Source: Neurospora intermedia (Eukaryota; Ascomycota; Sordariomycetes; Sordariales; Sordariaceae). Taken from it: DNA of 64,000 nt. The notes under the pieces were generated by a model that did no database searches, had not been told where the DNA came from, and was given only the letters and a program-made list of their open reading frames with translations. Both the position numbers and the translations under genes were made by a program. The stretch lies in NCBI GenBank assembly GCA_037102815.1, contig BTPP01000004.1, positions 3,658,001 through 3,722,000 on the forward strand, read 5' to 3'. Of this stretch, positions 23,390 to 33,679 are shown one piece after another. The first letter of the stretch is position 1; each line of letters starts with the position of its first letter.

Positions 23390-25424
23390 GGTTGAAAGTC
23401 AGTTGTTTGCGGAACAAACATATATCTTGTGTATTTTTTTGGGCAAGGTGAGAAACTGGAAAATGAGAATTTCCAGATTCGAAGATCTAGATGGTCATGT
23501 TGGACTTGAAGGGTTGACAAATCTTCAAAACGGGAACAGAGATGATTGACGTCGGTAATGTGGGGGCAAAGTGACTTATCGATAGGTAGCCGGAGGGCAA
23601 CCCCGCAGCCCCGCAAGTGTTCGTGGGGGCAGACCCGACGGAGGAGGAGCTGTCAGCGGCTCTCCACAGCGCTGTCAGGGACCTGGTCTCGTTTTTGACA
23701 AAGGAAATTGTTTGAGGGAACCCAGTTGACTTGCCAAATGGAATGGTAAGAATAAGCCGAATACGTCACAGCCAGTACATCATGGTAGACCTTGGGTATA
23801 CCTGTTAGGTATACATACATCTAAGCATCTTTACTACCTCTTGGTATATCTTTGAACCTGAGTTTGAGTCACTTCCTGGAACTCGAGCTACTGTGTTTTC
23901 GAATTATTGTAATCCCCATTCAATAGAGATTTTGTAACGGCCTTTCCTACCTCTAACCATAATGAGCGGTATCGGACCGTCTCTGTTCGGTTTATTCTTA
24001 CCCAACCAGGCTACGACCAAAGGCCTCATTTATTTTGTCCTGGACAAGCTGGCCATTTTCACTTTTACTTTGTTCTTGAGGGACGTCGTGCAACATTCCC
24101 CGCTTCCGAGCATCATCACCTCTCGAATGAGCAGAAAACAGGAGTAATTGTACAAAACTCGCCGACTTCTTTAGCGATCAAGCGCCCGATCTGAGGCAAA
24201 ATCTATCAAGCCACGAATTTCGAAGCTGATGAATCTTGGCTGACCAAAGCTCTTAATTAACCACCTACCAGATCCTGCCATCTTTGGAGGATGCAGATGT
24301 CGTTTATTCTCCTGAAGGGCAGCTTTGCCTTAGCTGTCATGAACTACCCTCAGTTTTCCATTTTCTTCTCTGCCGCAATGTTAATCATGGCCTGTCTTCT
24401 AACCAGCCAGACGGCACAGCACAACTAGCCCGGATCGCCATCAACATTGTTTTCGCTTCTGCGCCCCGAATGGAGACTCTATGGCGTGATACATCTGGAA
24501 CAACACGTCGCCAATGCGACCGATATGACTGACCTTTGCGCAGCAGAGACGTCAAGGTAATATCAAAGCCCCATGAACCACACTCTAGACTAGGTATACG
24601 GCGGGATGTAAGCCCTTCGGTTCCAGAAGGGCCATGACCGTGGGGTGATTCCAATTTAGCGTCGCTTCTAGGGCCACGAAAAGAACGGCTCTTCAACGAT
24701 ACCGAGAGGAAAACAAGACCGGGCGGGCGGTAAGCTAATGTACATAATTTGTCGAGCCCTATACTAAGTAGGTTTAGAGGATAACATTTGAAAGCGAAGT
24801 AGCATCGGCGAGACAGCTGTTGATTCCAAAGGAGTGCCTGGTTCGCCTAATGCCCCTTGCTTTTCATGTTACCCTAAGGTGACTGGGAGAGGAGGCAGCA
24901 AAGAGGAGCAAAGAGAAAATAAGAGCTGAATCAAGTATCAAGGCCGGGCCACCCATCCTCCACGCCTGGTCAGTCGTTCACTTGGAGCAAAAGCTCTCCA
25001 GATCCTGGAAGTTACTGTGACTCGTTGTGGGGTAGCAAGCAAGGTATGGCACGCGACCGTACATACATGGGTATAGAGTCAATGGGATGCAGTATGAAGA
25101 TATCCATGTACTGCGTACCTAGAAGACGCCGCGGTAACAGTGGGGTTGGGTTCCGAGTCTACGGGATAGATGGGTCTCGATTCCACTTGCTCCCCTGGCT
25201 GATGGTTGTGTGGTTGTAAGAACCCGGCCCAGGGCTGTGTTCCCGGTTATGTAACGGGCGGAGTTTGGGGTCTGGATAGATCCTATTTATGTTAAGAGCA
25301 CTCGTCTCAAGTTTTTGTCAAAGTCAGCTGAAGCTTGATTACTCCGTTTGAATACCGCGGTCCTTCGCATCTTTTGACTTTTGCACACCACTCTCAAAAG
25401 ATCTACAAGTCAACTTTGTATACC
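23390..25424. other. Intergenic region, 2.0 kb
   Basis: Holds the promoter of the LysM gene and that of the esterase. One small ATG frame at 23,962-24,147 (61 codons) has a hydrophobic centre and is listed separately with low confidence. The rest shows no gene, RNA or repeat that I can support. Confidence 0.5.
23962..24147 (+). CDS. Small hydrophobic ORF of uncertain reality
   Basis: A 61-codon frame beginning with a true ATG (MSGIGPSLFGLFLP). Its central segment LIYFVLDKLAIFTFTLFL could form one membrane helix. There is no recognisable family and no clear intron that would extend it. The flanking sequence is moderately AT-rich. It could be a genuine microprotein or a chance frame; I see no independent support. 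Confidence 0.15.
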   Translation: MSGIGPSLFGLFLPNQATTKGLIYFVLDKLAIFTFTLFLRDVVQHSPLPSIITSRMSRKQE

Positions 25425-26392
25425 ATGGCGGTGAGATTGCCCGTGTATAAACCGAGAAGGAGATTGAGTCATTACGATTTTAACAGATGATATTAAAGGT
25501 CTCATACCCCCAAATCGTGCTCTTTGGCGATTCCCTGTTTCAGGGTGCCGCAAGTCTTGAGGATGGTTTCTGTTTCCAAGCTGCCGTTCAACAGCGTACG
25601 TGTTCTGCCAGCTGCTCACAAGTCTCGTATAGTGAGCTTACTGACTCACCTCCAGAGGTTCTTCGCCGCTTTGACATTGTTAACCGTGGTCTCTCCGGTT
25701 ACAACACCTCCAATGCCCTGAAGCTCTTGCCCCAGATCTTCTCTCCGCCGGGTCCAGGCGTGCCCAAGCTTGCCTACCTTGTAAGTCTAAAACTCTTTCG
25801 TTTTACAGAAACCAACTTTGTCTAACCAGGGCACAAGTTCGTCCTTTTGGGTGCAAACGACGCTGCCCTTCCCCAGCCTGTCAACAACCAGCACGTCCCT
25901 CTAGACAAGTACAAGCAGAACCTCGTCTCTATCATTACCCACTCCAGCATCACCGCCCACAACCCTAAGATCTTTCTTATCACACCACCACCCCTGGACG
26001 AGCTGAAGGCATCCGAGATCGAACCCGGCGTCCGCAAACACCGCGTCAGCGCCTCTTACTCCGAGGCCGTCCGTCAAGTGGCCGCTGAGCACTCGGTCGG
26101 CCTGATCGATCTCTATGAGGCTGTCATGGACTACGCCATCTCCAAGACGCCCGGGTTTGACAGGTCCAAGGGTAATCTGGGTGATCCCGAGACGGGAGAG
26201 AGGGGCCATCTGAAGAACTTGCTGCCGGATGGGTTGCATTTGAGCTCAGAAGCATACAAATTGTTGTACGAAGCCGTGAAGCCGCATCTGGGGAAGGAGT
26301 GGGAAGGGACGGACGCTGCGGAGAGGGTGGGCTATGTGTTGCCGGACTGGAAGGTGGCGCCTTGGTTGGAGGAGGATGTGTTGAAACCTTGA
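25425..26392 (+). CDS. iah1: Isoamyl acetate-hydrolysing esterase-like SGNH/GDSL hydrolase (IAH1 family)
   Basis: Hydrolyses short acetate esters in yeast. Exons are 25,425-25,430, 25,487-25,595, 25,656-25,780 and 25,838-26,392 (264 residues). Block I is FGDSLFQGA with nucleophile Ser18. Block III is LLGANDAA with Asn87. Block V is DGLHLSSEAY with Asp211 and His214, so the catalytic set is complete. Introns are 56, 60 and 57 nt, with CTGAC or CTAAC branch points in the last two; the third acceptor is CACAAG, chosen because it keeps frame and motif. The first coding exon is only ATGGCG. The acceptor of that intron could be the CAG at 25,486 or an AAAG 12 nt further on; both keep the frame, and the second would give MAVSYPQIVLFGDS. 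No signal peptide, so cytosolic or peroxisomal. Family assignment is firm; the first exon is less so. Confidence 0.88.
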
Positions 26393-28576
26393 ACTTGTCC
26401 TAGCGAAATATGTGGTCGTTGGCGAAGAAATGATGCTACTAGATTCGGCGGGTCAAAGTTCAGAGTAGTCTGTTCCCATTCCAAATTGCAAGTTGATATC
26501 ATTTAAAGAATCGTGTCAATCATTGTGGGGATGTGATAATAGTTGAGAGACTAATGGTGGTGTGGGGGGAGCTAGGGTAGCTGTCGCGGCGGGGGCACTT
26601 ATGTCATCTGACGTCGCTTGAACGGTGTATGATGTGAATTGTTCAGTTCCAAAATAAGAATGAAAAGGTGAGGGCAAATTCAAGTTGGTATTTGACATCG
26701 GAGCAGGACGATGGCATTGCTCTTCGCGATTTCAAACGGGAGGGGATGATGAATGGACAAAGTGCGATTAAGGGGGGAGGTTGGCGGCGCGGCGTGTGTA
26801 AGTGGTCCATCCGGCACCAATGTGCCAGCCCCCGCCGTCGACATGTGAGACTGCCGCCCGTGCTCTCCCGGCCTCCAATGCACCCACCGGATTTAGGTTC
26901 AGCGAGTTTCATTACCTAGAGGTACCTACCTACTGACCTCTAGCCATCCGGCCAGCAAAAGGGCTGCTGTTGGTTTTTTGAGTGTTTCACTGCATTACTA
27001 ACAACGCCGAATCCCCCTGCCTTGGGTGCTTGGCTTGCCGGCTTCCATGGGATGCCGTCGCCCATCCGGGCATGGGACCTGGACGGGAGTGGGAGTGTGT
27101 GTGGTTGCGCCTGCCAATCCTCAGGGAGCAATGGATGGATCACTGCAGCTTGGTTGATAAGCATCACCCATGGGGCAGGAGCAGCCTATCAATTGCCCTT
27201 GCCGCGGACATGTCCTTTGAGAATGGCGCATTTCTTAGTTCAGTTCCCAGTACGGCTTGACAGCAAGCAGCAAGCACACCTCAAGTCCCGTTCTGAGCCG
27301 TCCCGCAGGCTGGAGACCCGAGAGAACTCCACCGAAACCGTCCACGAACGACGGGAGCCTTGCCTCGCCCAGCGCAACGGCGTCTTCACAGTTCCTCTTT
27401 TTCCATCAATTTGCACCTTGTCTGCTTCTCCATCTTCTGCTCGCACGCACCACCTCAACACTTCGTTCTCAACTGAAAGGGACACACGCACCAAAGCACG
27501 CACCGCACACAGAACGTCGAGTCAATTCAGACCTTGACTTCAGTTTCTCTTTGTATCTTCCGAGTCAGACGTCCATATCACACCGTCAGCGGCCTCCAAA
27601 CAGGTTCCTTTCTTTAGCACGCACTCGCGTCCCCAGGCTCTTGTTCTGCAATCCGATAGAGCGCTAGGTAGACTTTAGCAGCATCCTTCGATTCCGCCAT
27701 CCACAAAGACTTCAGGTCAACAACGCCGGCCTCATCCCTCTACATACTGACCACCGCGTCCCGTCCTTCCCGTCGACCCCCGATCACCGCTCCCGCTAGA
27801 CGTACACTTGACGTTTAATCCATAGACGCCATCGAAGCTTTGTGCAAAGACCGTCCCCCCCATTCTCTTGGGTGAAATAGGCCGAACGACATTCACGCCC
27901 AAGCTCCACCTGCGGCCATACCCAGCCTGTCCGTGGTGGATCGAGAATACTCTCAAATCTCGAATTCGCTCGCTGCTCCCGCGCCAACCCATTACCCCTC
28001 GACATATCTTCTTCCTGGCCTCTCTGCGAGCCTTACTCTTTAGCACCCCCCTGACAATTCCTCCTGTCGCGCTCGTTTGTGGTGCTGGTCCTTGTTGAAC
28101 GCCTTATACGTCTCTCAACTCGCCTTGGCGACCAGCAGTCACAATTCGACAACAGTCTCAACCCGAACCCCTCACGCTTACGCTATCAGCTCAGTGTCTC
28201 CAACGCCACCACCCAAACTGTACAAGCAAAAAGACTTACGCTGGTAGTGTCTAGCGAAGGATACACTCAGGTGTGTGGGAACCATTGCACAAGACCGCGG
28301 TGGTCCTTTGCGGGCGATGAGGGGGAGGGTGGACCTCGATATCTGAATTGCAGACAGGGTCGAGGTCATATCAAGACGGCCTCCAGCTTGCGACAGGCAC
28401 AGTCATACACCAGTAGATACGCTTACAAGGCCGTAGTCAACATAGGAGTCGCAACCCGTCCTTTCCTTGGTTCATCCTAATAGTATATTCCGATCCCTCC
28501 ACTCCGCCAGCTACACTGGGCACATATATCCAACGTCCACATTTTGCCATCACTCCTCCGCCCTCACCATCTGGGT
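26393..28576. other. Intergenic region and probable long 5' leader, 2.2 kb
   Basis: Between the esterase stop and the next start codon. The last 1.3 kb (about 27,250-28,570) is rich in CT and CA tracts with short overlapping frames starting at non-ATG codons. This is the look of long fungal promoters and leaders rather than of a gene. Confidence 0.5.
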
Positions 28577-30697
28577 ATGGATCCGCGCTTCATCGTCACC
28601 CGCGAAGAACTATACGATGTCCAGATGGACTTGAAGCGCCTTCATTCCATCCAGCATCAGCACTCAGAGCGGTTACGATTGTTGGAAAAACGTCAGGCCG
28701 ACGATGCCGCCTTGAAGTCTGTCTGGAGTTCGCCGTTCCCAAGTATGCTCGGGACGGCAACCCCTCAGCATGGTCAGATTTTCGCAGCTCACGATAGTCC
28801 TTTCGTCAATCAGGGCTTCACTAACAACACTTCAGGGCCAGTTCACTTGCCAGCCAACGATCTATTTGACGATCTTGACGAGCAGGGCCAAAACTTGCTT
28901 GGTAGACTGCAGCTTGAGCCTGAAGACGAGCCTATACGACGAGGGGTAGCATCGAGGGCGAACAGTGTGCGGTTCGATGAAAGCGCTCTGCACGGATGGG
29001 GTGGCCATCATGGCACCCGTCACTCGACCGAGTATGGCTTAACGCGCCCTGGAAGTGGCATGGGAGGCCATCCGATGACTGAGCGCTCTTCGTCTCACAA
29101 GTCTGATGGGAGGCATAGCTCTGCCGGCCATTCTGTTCATTCAGTGCATTCAACCGCCTCTGGCCGAGCTAGCAGTCTCGGTCTTGATACCAACTTCTCG
29201 ATTGGTGGGGTGGAGGACGACTCTCCCCTTGATGTCCCGGAACCTCCCCCAGGTTTCTTTTATCTGGGCGCAGCTCCGTCCATCATCCGCTGTTGCTTGA
29301 CTGATAACATCACCAACAAAAGGTTGCTCTATGCTGTCGTCTGTACTGGTTCACAAAAGTCAACAGTGGACTATAGCGTGGTTAAAGACCTGAACCTAAC
29401 CAACCAGATGCAAAGAGGAATGGACGGCATTTACAGGATCGATCTTCCGGTTTTCCTTACCGAAGCTAGAGTCATTCAATCCAACTCTAGGTCTGTCAGC
29501 CCGATTCACCCACTACCGCCCAGCATCACGTGTTCTTTTGAAGTGACAGGCATGGATCAACCAGAAAGTCCTGAAACCAGGAAGAGCATCCGCGTCTTTA
29601 TCGGTAACCACACGTTGAGGTTGCATAGTGCAGACCTTCTGCTTTCTCAAAACTCAATGACATTGTATGGTACCGACAGGGACAAGCTTTCTGTACCCTT
29701 TGTTCGACCTGAGGACGATGCAGTGTTCAAGAATCTTGCAGTCACGAATATGGCCCCTGGGAATAAGCCCAAGCTGAATGCTGCCGCGCCCGAGTTCGTT
29801 GCTGGAGACAGAGCCGCAAAACCGTCGGCCAAAAGCAACGAAGAACCGGTCCCCAAGCAGAATGGAGATGTTGTCTCGGAGGGAGCACTGCCTTCGCCTG
29901 TGAGGTCGCCAAGTCAACCAGTGAAGGCGACCACTGAGGCAACTAGCACGGCATCAAATGAAGCGAGTGGAGGGTATGATAAGGAGCAATCTCAACAGGA
30001 GCAACAGCAGCAGCGGCCACCATCTGCTCCAGCCGATTCTGTAGTCCTTGAAGACGTCTCCAGAGACGCTGCCAAAGAAAATGCTACGCCCACTTCAACG
30101 ACCGACACCGCTCGTCGGGAACCTAGCGCGGCCATCAGGACTCCGTGGCGACAAACGGCTGCCAGTCTTGCCGATAAGGAAAGCACCCCGCTGAGCGGCT
30201 ACCAGCCAGCTGCAAGAGGTCGCAGTATGAAGATCTTACGGCCGACAAAGATATCTTCCATTAGCAGCAACAGTACTGCCGGTCCAAACTCTCCGTCAAC
30301 TACCCGGTCGACGGGTGCGTTCGAATCTCCCTCCCTTCCGCGGTCTAACGGAACTGATCTGCGACGGACCAAGGGCTCAACAGCTAGCGCTGCTGTGGCG
30401 GAAGACAGTCAGAGCAACACTGGCAGCCCTACGGTAGGCAGCTGGGGTCCCTCCAAACGCAGTCTGAGCACCAGTGCTAGCGCTTCCAACCTTGGAAACT
30501 TGGAAGGTGGCAAGGGCATTGAGACTAGAGAGCAAAGGTCCTCGTCACTGGCAACCACGGTGGGCAGTCCCATGCATCAGGATGGACTTAAGACACCGAC
30601 GGCTCCCAGATCGGCCACAAACCCTCTTGGTAGTGCATCTGCTTTTGCTTGGATGGGAAACAAAACGACGGGTAAGGCGTCTGCCAGTCCGTTGTAG
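28577..30697 (+). CDS. Protein of unknown function with a possible inactive retropepsin-like core
   Basis: A single exon of 706 residues starting at ATG 28,577 (MDPRFIVTREELYDVQMDLK); the upstream in-frame codons contain no ATG. Residues 1-50 form a likely coiled coil (LKRLHSIQHQHSERLRLLEK). A middle part (about 110-200) is Ser/Gly/His-rich. A folded segment lies at about 235-380, with IIRCCLTDNITNKRLLYAVV followed by CTGSQKST, and later NHTLRLHSADLLLSQNSMTL before GTDRDKLSVPF. That order of strands and motifs resembles an aspartic-protease (retropepsin) half with Cys256 in place of the catalytic Asp of DTG. The C-terminal 330 residues are disordered (Ser, Thr, Pro, Gln). I do not recognise the family with certainty, and no catalytic function should be assumed. 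Confidence 0.7.
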   Translation: MDPRFIVTREELYDVQMDLKRLHSIQHQHSERLRLLEKRQADDAALKSVWSSPFPSMLGTATPQHGQIFAAHDSPFVNQGFTNNTSGPVHLPANDLFDDLDEQGQNLLGRLQLEPEDEPIRRGVASRANSVRFDESALHGWGGHHGTRHSTEYGLTRPGSGMGGHPMTERSSSHKSDGRHSSAGHSVHSVHSTASGRASSLGLDTNFSIGGVEDDSPLDVPEPPPGFFYLGAAPSIIRCCLTDNITNKRLLYAVVCTGSQKSTVDYSVVKDLNLTNQMQRGMDGIYRIDLPVFLTEARVIQSNSRSVSPIHPLPPSITCSFEVTGMDQPESPETRKSIRVFIGNHTLRLHSADLLLSQNSMTLYGTDRDKLSVPFVRPEDDAVFKNLAVTNMAPGNKPKLNAAAPEFVAGDRAAKPSAKSNEEPVPKQNGDVVSEGALPSPVRSPSQPVKATTEATSTASNEASGGYDKEQSQQEQQQQRPPSAPADSVVLEDVSRDAAKENATPTSTTDTARREPSAAIRTPWRQTAASLADKESTPLSGYQPAARGRSMKILRPTKISSISSNSTAGPNSPSTTRSTGAFESPSLPRSNGTDLRRTKGSTASAAVAEDSQSNTGSPTVGSWGPSKRSLSTSASASNLGNLEGGKGIETREQRSSSLATTVGSPMHQDGLKTPTAPRSATNPLGSASAFAWMGNKTTGKASASPL

Positions 30698-31567
30698 AGT
30701 ACGCCATTGCAGCGCGAAGATTAGGAAGAGGGGAAACGTCGACGACCATGCATTACTACAAAGTAAAAGAAAGAAAACCAGTTGTTAGGTTGGGCTTAGC
30801 ATCCGTATGTTGAATTCTCAGCGTGCCCGGATGGAAACGAAGAGTCAAAACTATGCGTACAAAAGTGAAGAGCATAGCGAAGGCAAGCGTGAGCCAAGTT
30901 GGGCACATAAACAGGTATTACTATGTCTTGAAAAAGCTGAATAATAACGAGTATTGTCGAAGTTCAAATAACTAGACCTCCTGTGCCAGACATAACCTGA
31001 TAACTCTGTGTGTCTTGAGCTTAGACTACGGGCGAGGGAGGGGGAAAGCGTGTGAAGGTGCAGTGTTTCGGCTGACATGTCTATCTATTAGTGATGTGCC
31101 AAATAGGTGCTTCGATCTCGCGTACCCTGAGGATATCTGGGTTCCAGGATTATGAGTTCGCTCCACCTTCTTCTTTTTACCCCCTTCCTCCCCATGTGGG
31201 TTGGCTTTGATTCTTGCTGGTTGGTGATAATTCAAAAATGTTACTCCCTTAACACTAACAAAAGCTCATTAGTTGGTCGCTGACGTTACGGCCATGAAGT
31301 GAGCAAGGGGGTGACGCCTCGGGGTAACAGCGACACGCGAAACGGTTTGAAGATGGACGACAGACACAAGGAGAATCACAAGTCTAGAGATTTGTTTGGA
31401 TTGCCATTGTACATCTATTTGTGGGTAAAAAAATGCTCGTCTATACCCTATATATCCAAGGCCAAGTCACCACGTTACAATCATGATTGCGCTAATCCCA
31501 CTCTCCTCCCATTATAGCATGTCGTAGTCGTAGGTGGTGGTCTGTCGTCTGGAGGAGGCGTCCGCGT
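30698..31567. other. Convergent intergenic region, 870 bp
   Basis: Between two convergent genes, presumably 3' UTRs. No gene, RNA or repeat seen. Confidence 0.5.
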
Positions 31568-32166
31568 CTAGGCCTGGGAGTACAGGCACTTGACGGGGTT
31601 CTCGGCGACGACGACGCGAGCGGCGATGCTGAGGCAGTCGGTGTAGCCGGCGGGGTTCTCGATGCCGACATAGGGCAGGATGCGGTACGAGGAGTCGGCG
31701 GCGCCGCTGGGGCAGGCGAGGAAGGCGTCGCTGCCGGCGAAGGTGAGGTGCTGCGAGGCCTCGTCGATGGCCCAGCCGCCGCGCTCGGCGTTGCGCGGGG
31801 CCGGCTCGGCGCCCGTCGTGTACTGCATCATGCCCTGGCCCATGCCGGAGCGGTCGACGAAGAGCTGCTGCCACGGCTTGCCCTCGGTGTAGAGCGACAG
31901 GGTGCCGTCGGCCTTGTTGAGCACAAAGGTGGCGCTGTTCTGGGCCGGGCTGTTGTAGCAGTCGGCGTCCTGCTTGGACAGGTTGGTGAAGATGCCCTTG
32001 TGCTCGGCGCCCCAGGCGGTCAGGTGCACGGGGCTGGCGGACCGGATCGACATGACGCCGAAGATGACTTGGTCCGAGTTGGTGGTGCCGGCCTCCTGGG
32101 TGGTGGGGCGCCGAAGACGCCGGTGGCGGCCGAGAGGGCGCTGAGGGCAAGGGTGGTGAACTGCAT
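31568..32166 (-). pseudogene. phiA: phiA-type cell-wall protein gene with a single-base frameshift
   Basis: PhiA is a small secreted cell-wall protein needed for phialide and conidial development in Aspergillus and common in filamentous ascomycetes. ATG at 32,166 opens a clean signal peptide (MQFTTLALSALSAATGVFGA). The conserved body, starting around VIFGVMSIRSASPVHLTAWG and including QLFVDRSGMGQGMMQYTTG and ending in PVKCLYSQA, lies in another frame. The two frames are separated by exactly one missing base within the C-run at 32,108-32,105 on the minus strand. One extra C would give a normal 199-residue protein. No GT-AG intron of adequate length bridges the gap. Two Cys pairs of the family are present. 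Codon use is extremely GC-rich at third positions, as in highly expressed genes. It may be a true null allele or a sequence error; as written it is broken. Confidence 0.85.
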
Positions 32167-33679
32167 GGTGATGGTTGGGTGGGTGGTGGTTGTGAGGGTG
32201 CGTTGATAGCGAGTTTAGGTAGTTGAGATGATTAAGATTGATGTATTAAGAGGCAAGTAGCTGTTGTGATGATGTTGCGAGGAGTGAGGAGCAAAAGGAA
32301 GCCGTTATAACTTGGAGAGATGCCGTTAATATATACATGAAGCCGCCCGCCGACGGCCGCCACCCGTCATCTCCAATCTCGACGTCTTCGAGTAGCTCGT
32401 AGCTACACCTAGCTTCTGCAGCCTTCAGTCAACTCCGTATACTCCAAGCGAAGCGCGATACGAGTTCAGCAGGTCCTCCTGACCGATGTCATCGGCTTTG
32501 ACCGTTGAAGTTAGGTGGCAGGCCAAGCGGGCCAAGCCGTACCGGCGTTCTGTAGCTTCGGAACCCGGCTCTCTTGTAAACGCCCAAGGGCTGCGTTCAT
32601 TGGCCGTGATGACGAGGGAAAGAGCTGATCATTGCATAAAGGCATCGTATGGAAGATGTTTGGAAACTCCACGAATGGAAAACTGACGATGATTTACATC
32701 GGGCTGTCCACTAGACGTTTTACTTGTACTAGGGTCTATACGAGATCTGAGGATACGATGACGGCCTCGGTTCCGCTTTGGGTGGGTAAAGCCAAGACCT
32801 GGGCGTGGAAAAGGGACTAGAAGACGGGTAAGACCGAAATCTTCACTCCCGTCGAATGCATTATGTAACAAGACAGTCTAAAACAACTCGCCCGTCTTGG
32901 TGTAAAGGCCGGTACCGACACGGCGGTGGACGGTCGACCCTCCTTTGTCGCCTTCATCTTTGGCCGGCACCAAAAACCAACACAGCCTGGAACTGTCGTT
33001 TCCAATAATAACTGACCCTTCCTAGCTCATGTCAATTCGTATTGAAGACGGACATGATGTTACAAAAACGTTCCCTTTCATGTTGATCAGGTTCACCTCC
33101 TTACACCGCTTCGGGCCTTTTGCTTGACTGACGAGACTCGAACTCCCCAGTGTCGCCTCAACTCAGCCTCCATCTAGTGTAGCATTCCTAACGAAGGATC
33201 TTGCCATAAAAATTACTGACTTGAATGACTGGAAACTCCGAACGAGGGTATTCCCAAGAGTGGGGAGTGCATATCCAGAATATAGAATGAGACGACGTAC
33301 CTTTTAAGCCCACCAACGGAACTCCCGCCACACGCCCAAACAAAAATCCTTAAAATCCCAACTCCTTCACTTCCGCCCGCTGCATCAACCTCACCACAAC
33401 CCGATAACAAAGCCGGCTACTGGGCGCGCTGCGTTTACTGGTTCAATCAGAAGCATTTCGTTGCAGTTTCTTTTCGTAAAGTTATAAAGAAGTATCAAAA
33501 TAGGAGTGACTTCATAACTTGGCACCAAGAGTAATAGTTTAGCTACCAATGTGTGAGAGGTACGTCCCATCTTGTATTCCGGATACTCAATACCGTTTTT
33601 CTGACGTACTAGTTCTCGTACAACTTTAATGCCCTGATATCTCTTTACCCCCTGAATACCTCGCAACATGCTGAGCCAT
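32167..33679. other. Intergenic region between phiA and the DUF6604 gene
   Basis: Contains the phiA promoter and leader and the 3' region of the DUF6604 gene. No other feature can be supported. A T-arm-like sequence near 33,130 was examined and rejected as a tRNA. Confidence 0.5.
32327..32335 (-). promoter_or_regulatory. TATA-box-like element upstream of phiA
   Basis: On the minus strand TATATATTA lies about 160 bp upstream of the phiA start codon. This is a plausible TATA box for a strongly expressed gene. Confidence 0.4.

Noticed and set aside
27022-27537. 171-codon frame upstream of the unknown protein gene
   Set aside because: Starts at TTG and overlaps several other frames in a CT/CA-rich leader-like region; no domain.
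31512-32150. 212-codon Pro/Arg-rich frame over phiA
   Set aside because: It starts at TTG and is a GC-rich shadow frame of the real phiA body.
33128-33195. tRNA-like segment with GTTCGAGTC on the minus strand
   Set aside because: The T-stem has mismatches and no acceptor stem pairs with it.
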